In this document: piece by piece, positions 8,722 to 15,230 of the stretch
Numbering within the stretch: the stretch's first letter is position 1
How the letters are laid out: each line of letters begins with the position of its first letter
NCBI GenBank assembly: GCA_009783365.1
Contig: WRHG01000009.1
Coordinates: forward strand, 1-20,712
Length of the DNA: 20,712 nucleotides
Source: Clostridia bacterium
Lineage (GTDB): Bacteria; Bacillota_A; Clostridia; Christensenellales; Aristaeellaceae
Direction of reading: 5' to 3'
Translations under genes and position numbers: made by a program
The notes under the pieces: generated by a model
Database searches by the model: none
Told to the model about the DNA's origin: nothing
The model's input: the letters and a program-made list of their open reading frames with translations, nothing else

Positions 8722-8761
8722 CCGCGGGCTGAACCCATTGGGCCTATGAACCTCTTTCCTG

Positions 8762-8791
8762 TTGGACGAATCCACGGGAATGGTGTACAAT
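8762..8791 (+). promoter_or_regulatory. Putative promoter of the caspase-like peptidase gene
   Basis: TTGGAC (8762-8767) and TACAAT (8786-8791) are spaced by 18 bases in the 147-base gap after the CHAP gene. The -10 box matches 5 of 6 consensus positions and the -35 box 4 of 6. The leader would be about 70 bases. No terminator was seen in the gap, so read-through from upstream is also possible. Confidence 0.45.
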
Positions 8792-8868
8792 AACGCTGTG
8801 TGCGCGGCATCGGATCCAGGGGAGCCAGGTAATGCAAAGCTGCGCCATCCTGACCGGGAGGGATGGGC

Positions 8869-10488
8869 ATGGTGGGCGCACGGGCAACCAGGCTGCCGCT
8901 GGCGATATGCCTAACGGCCTGCCTTGCGTTTCTTCCGGCAATAACAGACGGTTGCGCCGCCGCCGCGCCGGAGTCCGCTCATCCATGGCCGGATAATGCC
9001 CGCCGCGCGGAAAGAGCTCTGCTGATAGGCATTGACGATTTTGTATCCAAACCCAGCGCCTATCCATCCTCCACAAACAACGTATACGCTATGCAGGAGG
9101 CGTTTCAGGCAGCCTTGGAACCCCTCGTATCGCTGCTGATTCCCGATGAGTCCATCACCGACGCCCAGACCTTGATCCGCCTAATCCAAGAAACCTTCGC
9201 GGACGCGGAGGAGGGTGACGTAAGCTATCTCTACATCAGCACCCACGGAAGCTATGTCCCCGGCAGCGGCCAAGAGCCGGCGCTGCTGTTAAGCGATGGC
9301 GTTACCGAGGGGTGTATCACCGCGGCGGAGTTGGAGGCCGCCTTTGAACCCATCGAGGGTACCAAGGTGCTCTGGCTGGACGCCTGCAACAGCGGCGCGT
9401 TTCTGGGCAAGGGGCAGGCGGATCAGCCCGCGGCAATCCATTTTCTGGGGAACGACTTCAAGGTGCTCACCAGTTCCGGCGCGCTGGAGGAAAGCTGGTA
9501 TTGGAGCGAGGCGGACATGGACGCCCCGGAGGCGGAACCGAACCACAAAGAAGGGCGTTTCCGCCCTCAAGGGGCATTTTACTTTACGCACGCCCTCTCC
9601 CAAAGCATGAGTCCCCGCTATGGGTATCCGGCGGATATCAACCGGGATGGCAGGATTACCCTCACCGAACTGTATGATTATTTGCTGCTGAACCACGCGG
9701 CCTCAACCCCCCAGGTCTATCCCCAGCGGGACGACTTCGTGGTGTTCCGTTACGATGTGAACGCGCCTCTGCCAGAGGGCTTGCAACGCTCCCCCATCCT
9801 GGACGTCACCTTCTCAGACGCCATGTTGGACGGCGTGGAGAGGCGCATAACCATGGAGTACATCGCCACCCGGCCCGTGCGCGTAGCCTACCAGATCGTA
9901 TGCCAACGGGATGGAAAGTGGCTTTTTGACGAGGCCCGGCTCCTCTATGACAACATGGAGCGTTTTACCGCCTTTGGTGATCAGGAAGGAGCGGTGTCGG
10001 CGGGGCGCAAGGTACGCACCCTTTCCATCAACGTGGAGGAGGATGCCTACGGTTATGTGATGGTACATCTGGTATCCATTGATCAGGGCCGGCTGACGGT
10101 GCACGCCGGGCGGGTGCTTTGCGTCCCTCCGGCGGAAGGGAACCTGAACCTGGCTGTGGACGCGCCGGATGAATATGAATTGGGCAATCCTCGCGAGATC
10201 TGTATCTTAGTGAAACACGCCTTCCCCTGCGCCCTGTCCGTGAGCATAGTGAATGACAGAGACGAAGTGGTTCACCGGCTTTGCCATCGCCGCGGTACCC
10301 GCCCGGGTCAGATATACCCGTCGGGCAGCTATTTTTATTGGGACGGGTCGGACAGGGAGCGAAATCCGCTTCCCGCAGGCGTCTACCGGGTACGTGTCGC
10401 CGGTGTTATGAACGAGCATACCTTCACCGTCATCTCCGGCCCTATCGAGATCAGAAACAACCAGAAGGGAGGTGAGTCCGGGGCATAG
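8869..10488 (+). CDS. Secreted caspase-like (peptidase C14) protein with EF-hand loop and C-terminal Ig-like domain
   Basis: A signal peptide (hydrophobic to about residue 26, then AAAAPES) precedes a caspase-fold domain at about 40-275. RALLIGIDDF forms the first strand, YLYISTHGSY carries the expected catalytic H126, and VLWLDACNSGAF carries the nucleophile C173. Late in this domain DINRDGRITLTE (256-267) fits a canonical EF-hand calcium loop at positions 1, 3, 5, 9 and 12. The remainder looks beta-rich and ends in a FlgD-like Ig segment near 485-525 (GSYFYWDGSDRERNPLPAGVYRVRV). The start at 8869 has GGGAGGG 6 bases upstream; the ATG at 8863 would abut that site. Bacterial C14 proteins usually cut after Arg or Lys; the substrate here is unknown. 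It may process wall or surface proteins, since its neighbours are wall enzymes. Confidence 0.87.
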   Translation: MVGARATRLPLAICLTACLAFLPAITDGCAAAAPESAHPWPDNARRAERALLIGIDDFVSKPSAYPSSTNNVYAMQEAFQAALEPLVSLLIPDESITDAQTLIRLIQETFADAEEGDVSYLYISTHGSYVPGSGQEPALLLSDGVTEGCITAAELEAAFEPIEGTKVLWLDACNSGAFLGKGQADQPAAIHFLGNDFKVLTSSGALEESWYWSEADMDAPEAEPNHKEGRFRPQGAFYFTHALSQSMSPRYGYPADINRDGRITLTELYDYLLLNHAASTPQVYPQRDDFVVFRYDVNAPLPEGLQRSPILDVTFSDAMLDGVERRITMEYIATRPVRVAYQIVCQRDGKWLFDEARLLYDNMERFTAFGDQEGAVSAGRKVRTLSINVEEDAYGYVMVHLVSIDQGRLTVHAGRVLCVPPAEGNLNLAVDAPDEYELGNPREICILVKHAFPCALSVSIVNDRDEVVHRLCHRRGTRPGQIYPSGSYFYWDGSDRERNPLPAGVYRVRVAGVMNEHTFTVISGPIEIRNNQKGGESGA

Positions 10489-10539
10489 CCTTGAGAAATC
10501 GGGGACTCGGCCCCGGCATGGCGAAGACCCCGGAGAACA

Positions 10540-11517
10540 ATGGCTAACAAATTGATGGTGGTAATTCCCTGTTATAACGAGGAAGAAGTGCTGTATGAAA
10601 CCGCCGGCCGCCTGGTGACAAAAATGAAAATCCTGGAAGAAAAGGGATATTGCGACGGAAACAGCCGGGTACTGCTGGTGGACGACGGCAGCAAGGACAA
10701 GACCTGGGCCGTCATCCAGGAGCTGCACCGGAAAAACCCATTGTTTGAAGGCTTGAAGCTCAGCCGCAACCGGGGGCATCAGAACGCGCTGCTGGCCGGC
10801 CTTATGACCGCGAAAGAGCATGCGGATTTCTGCGTCTCCATGGATGCGGACCTGCAGGACGATATGGACGCCATTGACCGGTTCATTGAGGAGTACAGGG
10901 ACGGCTGCGACGTTGTGTACGGCGTACGCAACAAGCGGGAAACGGACTCGTTTTTTAAAAAACGGACCGCTCTGCTGTTCTACAAGCTGATGAAGGGCAT
11001 GGGCGTGGACATCACCTACAACCACGCGGACTACAGGCTGATGAGCCGCCGGGCTCTGCGGGCCCTGGCGGAATTCCGGGAGGTGAACCTGTTTTTGCGG
11101 GGACTCTCGCCTCTGGTAGGGTTTCAAAGCGGCTATGTGTATTACGACCGCGGCGAGCGCTTTGCGGGGGAAAGCAAGTACCCCTTCAAAAAGATGCTGG
11201 CGTTTGCCATTGACGGCATCACAAGCTTCTCCGTCAAACCCCTGCGGATGATCACGACCATCGGGCTACTGATCTTCCTGGCATCCCTGTTGATGCTGAT
11301 ATATGCGCTGGTCGCCTGGGTCGGCGGCATCACCGTTGCCGGATGGACCAGCACCCTGGCATCCATCTGGATGATCGGCGGTATTCAACTTTTGTCACTG
11401 GGGATAATCGGCGAATATATCGGCAAGATTTACAACGAAACCAAACGGCGGCCCCGGTTCATCATCGACCGTTATTTAAATGAAAACGGGAACGACCCTG
11501 TGAGTGATCTGAACTAG
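10540..11517 (+). CDS. GT2 family membrane glycosyltransferase (GtrB/DPM1-like)
   Basis: The 325-residue product resembles polyprenyl-phosphate sugar transferases. An N-terminal GT-A domain has VVIPCYNEEEVL, VDDGS (47-51), SRNRGHQNALLAGL and the metal-binding DAD at 102-104 (DADLQDD). Two C-terminal membrane helices lie near 237-260 and 272-295, ending in GEYIGKIYNETKRRPRFIID, typical of GtrB-like enzymes. It probably loads a sugar onto undecaprenyl phosphate at the inner face of the membrane for later polymer decoration. GGAGA lies close before the ATG, 51 bases after the peptidase gene. The stop now reads TAG, with its final G supplied by the inserted IS; removing the element restores TAA, so the protein is unchanged. 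Confidence 0.93.
   Translation: MANKLMVVIPCYNEEEVLYETAGRLVTKMKILEEKGYCDGNSRVLLVDDGSKDKTWAVIQELHRKNPLFEGLKLSRNRGHQNALLAGLMTAKEHADFCVSMDADLQDDMDAIDRFIEEYRDGCDVVYGVRNKRETDSFFKKRTALLFYKLMKGMGVDITYNHADYRLMSRRALRALAEFREVNLFLRGLSPLVGFQSGYVYYDRGERFAGESKYPFKKMLAFAIDGITSFSVKPLRMITTIGLLIFLASLLMLIYALVAWVGGITVAGWTSTLASIWMIGGIQLLSLGIIGEYIGKIYNETKRRPRFIIDRYLNENGNDPVSDLN
11515..11516. repeat. Left copy of the TA target-site duplication
   Basis: TA here and at 12368-12369 flank the symmetrical ends of the element. A TA duplication fits the IS427 subgroup of IS5. If CTA were counted as duplicated, the termini would be asymmetric, so TA is preferred. Confidence 0.6.
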
Positions 11518-11533
11518 ATAGTGTGGACACGAG
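11517..11533 (+). repeat. Left terminal inverted repeat of the IS
   Basis: GATAGTGTGGACACGAG pairs perfectly over 17 bases with the reverse complement of 12351-12367. The transposase stop codon (complement of 11535-11537) lies directly inside it. Confidence 0.93.
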
Positions 11534-11534
11534 G

Positions 11535-12301
11535 TCAAGACAGCAGCTTCAACCATAGGGAGATGCAACGAATTTGTACGGCAGCAACGAATGAAGAAGT
11601 GTTTTTAGCATATCTTGTTGCGATGCCACGCCAACGTTTGAGGTGCAGGAAAGCATTTTCAATCAAATGACGAAGCCGGTAAAGGTAAGTATCATAGTCT
11701 CTTTGGTCCTTGCGATTTTTCTTTGGCGGAATCACAATCTTCATATTCTGAGAGGCAGCCTTTTCGATTATTACGTTACTGTCATAACCCCTATCAGCCA
11801 ACAACCATTCTGCGGGAATCCCTTCGATCAGGGTACAAGCTTGCGTACAATCATGGACGGTACCCGCTGTAACAAGTATTCTGACTGGCATACCATTCGC
11901 ATCCACGGCAAGATGTATCTTGGTGTTGAGCCCCCTTTTGTACGTTTCATATCTTGATTTCCTCCGATCGCTCCCGCTGCATGAGGGTGCACTTTGATAT
12001 GACTCGCATCAATCATCAGCCACTCGTAATCTGGATCATCAACAAGCTTTTCCAAAATTTTCTCCCACAAACCATTTTCTACCCACCGTCTGAATCGCTT
12101 TGCCACGCTGTTCCAGTTACCATATTCCGCCGGTAAGTCTCGCCAAGGAGCTCCTGTTCGCAAAATCCAGATTACCGCGTTTATATACCGCCGATTATCT
12201 TCCGCTACGCCACCCCATTGTCCCTTTTGTCCAAGCATATGTGGCTCCAACAAGGCCCATGCCGCATCTGTTATATCATGGCGATGGATGTCCGTGGACA
12301 T
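11535..12301 (-). CDS. IS5-family DDE transposase, two frames joined by -1 frameshift
   Basis: Frame A runs 12301-11828 and frame B ends at 11535, in the -1 frame relative to A. The fused protein is about 255 residues. A carries the DUF4096-like N-terminus (DAAWALLEPHM, then RRYINAVIWILRTGAPWRDLP, RFRRWVENGLWEKI) and the first catalytic aspartate in LMIDASHIKVH. B carries the second (LLADRGYDSN) and the glutamate (RHLIENAFLHLKRWRGIATRYAK). The natural continuation KRTKGGLNTKIHLAVDANGMP needs a -1 slip at AAAAGGGGG (complement of 11931-11939); without it A ends in an unrelated tail. AGGAGG precedes the ATG. Two-frame organisation is common in IS427-type elements, so I read this as programmed frameshifting rather than decay. 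Confidence 0.92.
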
Positions 12302-12331
12302 GAGAATACCTCCTCTTTTCTTGGTATCCTC

Positions 12332-12360
12332 ATTTTACCACACTTCTTATCTCGTGTCCA
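12332..12360 (-). promoter_or_regulatory. Transposase promoter partly inside the IS terminal repeat
   Basis: On the minus strand TGGACA (12360-12355, within the right inverted repeat) and TAAAAT (12337-12332) are separated by 17 bases. Each matches 5 of 6 consensus positions, and TGG precedes the -10 box as an extended element. The ATG at 12301 lies about 24 bases downstream of the expected start. Confidence 0.55.
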
Positions 12361-12367
12361 CACTATC
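12351..12367 (-). repeat. Right terminal inverted repeat of the IS
   Basis: Its reverse complement is identical to 11517-11533 over 17 bases and includes the -35 box of the transposase promoter. Confidence 0.93.
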
Positions 12368-12369
12368 TA
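12368..12369. repeat. Right copy of the TA target-site duplication
   Basis: It matches 11515-11516 and is followed by A, so that TA+A restores the original TAA stop of the glycosyltransferase gene. Confidence 0.6.
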
Positions 12370-12375
12370 AGGCTC

Positions 12376-12395
12376 AAGCCCTGTTCCGGCTTTTC
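12376..12395 (+). terminator. Weak possible terminator formerly behind the GT2 gene
   Basis: AAGCC (12376-12380) and GGCTT (12388-12392) can form a 5 bp stem with a 7-base loop, followed by a short run of T. Before the IS insertion this lay just after the GT2 stop codon. The stem is short and the T tract poor, so the call is tentative. Confidence 0.3.
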
Positions 12396-12401
12396 CCTCC
12401 C

Positions 12402-12430
12402 TTGAAAGCCCTTTCTTTTTCTGCTACACT
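12402..12430 (+). promoter_or_regulatory. Promoter of the nucleotidyltransferase-flippase operon
   Basis: TTGAAA (12402-12407) and TACACT (12425-12430) are spaced by 17 bases, with TGC immediately before the -10 box as an extended element. The leader to the ATG at 12498 would be about 60 bases. Its position downstream of the IS means the element should not silence the following genes. Confidence 0.5.
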
Positions 12431-12497
12431 ACCAGAGGTTAGGGTGAAGCCCGGTATACGGCGTCTTCCAGGCCACCCCCTCCATGAAAGGAGCCAT

Positions 12498-13238
12498 ATG
12501 CAAGCGATCCTGCTGGCGGCGGGTTATGGCAAGCGTCTTCGCCCCTATACGGATACGATGCCCAAGGCCCTGGTGCCTGTGAAGGGTACGCCCCTTCTTG
12601 TGCACGCGCTGGATTGCCTGGCCCGGTGCGGCCGAATCACGGAGGTGATCCTGGTGGTGGGCCACCGGAAGCAGGACATTATAAACGCGGTAGGGCCGCG
12701 GTATGAGGGCATGACGGTTACCTATGTGGAAAACCCGGACTATGAGACCACCAACAATGTATATTCCCTGGCGCTTGCGAGGCCCTATGTTCAGGAGGAC
12801 TGTCTGCTGTTGGAATGCGACATTTATTACACGGACGACCTGATCGCCACCCTGCTGTCCGGCCGGGGTGAATGCGATATTCTGGTAAGCCACTTCGACA
12901 GAAAAACCATGAACGGTTCCGTGGTATTCGCGGACGAGGACGGCCGCTGCACATCCCTTGTAATCAAGCGAGATCAGGGAAACGGTTTTGACGAAACCCG
13001 CGCCCTGAAAACCGTAAATGCGTATTTTTTCCGGCGAGATTTTCTGACACGGGTACTGATGCCCAACCTTCAGGCTTACATCGACACCCAGGGAGTCGAC
13101 AGCTATTATGAACTGGTGATCGGCGGGTTGATTTACTATCGCAACAATGATATCCGGGTGATCTCCCTCCCGTCGGACCGCTGGTTTGAGGTGGACGACC
13201 CGCAGGATTTAGCCCTGGCGGAGAAAGCGGCATTCTAA
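12498..13238 (+). CDS. Sugar/alcohol phosphate nucleotidyltransferase (LicC-like)
   Basis: The 246-residue product is an NTP_transferase-fold enzyme that joins a nucleotide to a phosphorylated small molecule. The signature AILLAAGYGKRLRPYT...MPKALVPVKGTPLL spans residues 3-35, and a metal-binding aspartate is in LECDIYYTDD (D108). The motif YETTNNVYSL resembles the NN-YSL motif of LicC-type CTP:phosphocholine cytidylyltransferases and PntC-like enzymes; the later FEVDDPQDLALAE is also typical. This suggests CTP and a phospho-alcohol or phosphonate, but a sugar 1-phosphate is not excluded. AAGGAG lies 4 bases before the ATG at 12498; an in-frame ATG at 12288 lies inside the IS and gives an unrelated N-terminus. 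It is the first gene after the IS in a tightly spaced four-gene run. Confidence 0.88.
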   Translation: MQAILLAAGYGKRLRPYTDTMPKALVPVKGTPLLVHALDCLARCGRITEVILVVGHRKQDIINAVGPRYEGMTVTYVENPDYETTNNVYSLALARPYVQEDCLLLECDIYYTDDLIATLLSGRGECDILVSHFDRKTMNGSVVFADEDGRCTSLVIKRDQGNGFDETRALKTVNAYFFRRDFLTRVLMPNLQAYIDTQGVDSYYELVIGGLIYYRNNDIRVISLPSDRWFEVDDPQDLALAEKAAF

Positions 13239-13251
13239 GAGAGGAGACCCT

Positions 13252-14034
13252 ATGAACCGCATCCAAAGAGGGCAGGACGCCATCGGCATCGTAGGGGGCA
13301 TGGGCTCCGTGGCAACAGCCGGGTTTTTTTCGGCGCTGATACGGGCTTTCCCCGGTGAAAAAGAGTGGGACCGGCCGCGCATCGTGGTAGACAACGCCTG
13401 CCAGATGCCAAGCCGGGTACGCGCCCTCCTATATGGGGAAAGACGGGACGAGCTCGTTTCCCAGCTGGCAGGCAGCATCGCCGGATTGGTGAGCCTGGGT
13501 TGCACGGATATCGTACTGTGTTGCAACACCTCCCACGTTTTCTTGCCGGAAGTGCTTCCCCTCGCCCGGGCGAAATGCGCCGGGGTTCCTTTCCGTCTTC
13601 GGCATATCCTCCGTATTCTGGGGGATGATCTTCGGGGTGGGGGTATAGGGCGGGTGAGCCTCCTGGCCACGGAGGGCACCTTCGAATCGGGCATCTATCC
13701 GGCGGAACTGATGGAATACGGCATAGCCGTAGATTACGAGGGAGAGGGCTGTTACCCGCAGCTTCGGACGCTGATTGAAGCGGTGAAACGGAATCGGGTA
13801 GACGACGTTGCTTTATCTCAATTCATCACCCTGGTAAACCGGCAGGCGCAAACAGATGTGGTACTGGGCTGCACTGAATTTACAATTCTAAGGGACAGGC
13901 TGGAAGAGCGGAAGTCCGAGCTGCGCCGCCTTCTTCACGACCCGCTGGAAGCCACCATCCGCAGGCTCGTCCGGGACTATATGGGAGAAGCCGGACTGGA
14001 GGATGACGGCTCCGCGGAAGTCAGGGAGCGCTGA
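13252..14034 (+). CDS. Aspartate/glutamate racemase family protein
   Basis: The 260-residue protein belongs to the cofactor-independent Asp/Glu/hydantoin racemase superfamily. IGIVGGMGSVAT begins the first domain. The two expected catalytic cysteines are in LCCNTSH (C91, with C90 beside it) and VLGCTEF (C207), at the usual places in the two pseudo-symmetric halves. It is more like the RacX/YgeA aspartate racemase branch than MurI. GAGGAGA precedes the ATG, 13 bases after the nucleotidyltransferase, and the stop overlaps the next start (TGATG). Its place in a glycopolymer operon suggests it supplies a D-amino acid or a related compound for surface decoration; that role is inferred. Confidence 0.88.
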   Translation: MNRIQRGQDAIGIVGGMGSVATAGFFSALIRAFPGEKEWDRPRIVVDNACQMPSRVRALLYGERRDELVSQLAGSIAGLVSLGCTDIVLCCNTSHVFLPEVLPLARAKCAGVPFRLRHILRILGDDLRGGGIGRVSLLATEGTFESGIYPAELMEYGIAVDYEGEGCYPQLRTLIEAVKRNRVDDVALSQFITLVNRQAQTDVVLGCTEFTILRDRLEERKSELRRLLHDPLEATIRRLVRDYMGEAGLEDDGSAEVRER

Positions 14035-15230
14035 TGCGAAAAAAAATTATGAAACGCCTGCTCCGCCCAGCGCGCAACGCATATTATCGGAATATTCCCC
14101 GCCTTCGCTCCCTGGCAGGCAGGGACAAGCGTATTCTGCTCTATGCGAACGGCGACGCCATGACCTCCCATATCCGCCGGTATTGCGAGCCGCTGCTGCA
14201 TGAAAAAACGTACCGCTTTTTCCTGTATACTCACGATTCGCTGAAAGAGGATAACCCGAAAAACGAATTTCAACAATTCATCAAAGACAGGGGCATCCCC
14301 CTGTGCGACAGACCCCAGCGCCATGCGTGGGATTTGATCGTATGCGCGGATATGCGCACACCCGTCAGCTTCACCAGGGATATGACGCCGATTCTGTACG
14401 TGAACCATGGGCCGCACATCATCTCCATGGATGGAGGCGAAACCCTGTACTGCTATGGGGAATACGCCCGGGGAGAGGATGGAAAACCAAAGTTTACCAA
14501 GATGTGCGAAGCCAATCGGATGATCATGGAAGCCATGGCGGAAGAGGACCCGGATATGGCGGCGGTGATGGTTCACACGGGTTTCAAGTTCGCGGCGGAA
14601 ATAGAGCGGGCCTTGCAGCGGCGCGAGGAATACCGCCGTCTGCTGGGCATAACCCCGAACACCTGCCTGGTAGGCCTCTTTGGCTCCTGGCGGGAGAACA
14701 GCCTCTTTCATGCGCTGGGTGAGGGTATTTTCAACGTCTGTGAAAGCCTGCGGGCCTACGGCTATCAGTTTCTCTTCAGCATCCACCCCAATGAATACAC
14801 CCGGTATGATCCCCACATTCAACCCATGGGGCTCCTGGTCGACAGCCAACGGGAGCGGGGTATGCTGGTGCGGGATCCCCGGGAGGATTATCAGCCTTAC
14901 ATGGCGGCTTGCGACATCGTGATCTCCGATTTCAGCGCCATGGCGGAAAGCGCCGTACTGGCGGGGCGGAAGCTGATTTTCAGCCCTTATCCGGACGGCA
15001 TGGTGTGGAAGCGCAGCCTCACCGCCCAGGCCCGTAAAAGGCTGCCGACCCTCGAGAGTCCCGACGGCTTGAAGTTTCTGCTGGACACCGTACGCAGGGA
15101 ACCGGTGGATCCCTTTATTCTGAAGGCGGGCATCCAGCTGGTCCGGGAGGACCATGACCAGGTCATGGCCGCGCTGACCAGGGAATTGCTGAGGATATCT
15201 GCGTCGGCCGCCGGGGAGGCAGCGCGATGA
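14034..15230 (+). CDS. CDP-glycerol glycerophosphotransferase-like (TagB/TagF family) protein
   Basis: The 398-residue product has the C-terminal landmarks of enzymes that move glycerol- or ribitol-phosphate from a CDP donor to teichoic-acid-type acceptors. These are FSIHPNEYTRYDPHI near 247-262 and ACDIVISDFSAMAESAVLAGRK near 292-313, close to the family's D-x-x-I-S/T-D-x-S-S pattern. The N-terminus is basic and amphipathic (MRKKIMKRLLRPARNAYYRN), consistent with membrane association. A family motif NHGPH is at about 125. The ATG overlaps the racemase stop by one base, and the stop overlaps the flippase start by four (ATGA). With a LicC-like enzyme upstream, the donor might be a CDP-linked alcohol; the actual substrate cannot be read from sequence. 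Confidence 0.85.
   Translation: MRKKIMKRLLRPARNAYYRNIPRLRSLAGRDKRILLYANGDAMTSHIRRYCEPLLHEKTYRFFLYTHDSLKEDNPKNEFQQFIKDRGIPLCDRPQRHAWDLIVCADMRTPVSFTRDMTPILYVNHGPHIISMDGGETLYCYGEYARGEDGKPKFTKMCEANRMIMEAMAEEDPDMAAVMVHTGFKFAAEIERALQRREEYRRLLGITPNTCLVGLFGSWRENSLFHALGEGIFNVCESLRAYGYQFLFSIHPNEYTRYDPHIQPMGLLVDSQRERGMLVRDPREDYQPYMAACDIVISDFSAMAESAVLAGRKLIFSPYPDGMVWKRSLTAQARKRLPTLESPDGLKFLLDTVRREPVDPFILKAGIQLVREDHDQVMAALTRELLRISASAAGEAAR

Larger units (their letters stand above)
11517..12367 (-). mobile_element. Complete IS5-family insertion sequence (IS427-like), 851 bp
   Basis: The element is bounded by perfect 17 bp inverted repeats (GATAGTGTGGACACGAG) at 11517-11533 and 12351-12367, flanked by a TA duplication. 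It holds one transposase gene on the minus strand in two overlapping frames. The pre-insertion site can be rebuilt as GAACTAAGGCTC, placing the insertion inside the TAA stop codon of the glycosyltransferase gene. Terminal repeats, both reading frames and the duplication are intact, suggesting a recent and possibly still mobile copy. It does not interrupt a coding region and lies upstream of a separate promoter for the next gene. Confidence 0.93.

Noticed and set aside
10500..10515. CGGGG/CCCCG hairpin between the peptidase and GT2 genes
   Set aside because: There are only five base pairs with a six-base loop and no T-run; too weak to call a terminator.
10207..11127. 306-codon minus-strand frame spanning the C14 peptidase end and the GT2 gene
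   Set aside because: It crosses two well-supported plus-strand genes and their gap and has no recognisable motif.
11643..12136. Plus-strand open frames inside the IS element as possible passenger genes
   Set aside because: They are antisense to the transposase and have no ribosome binding site; the element is too small for cargo.
12288..12497. N-terminal extension of the nucleotidyltransferase starting at 12288
   Set aside because: It would begin inside the IS element, and the canonical N-terminus with ribosome binding site starts at 12498.
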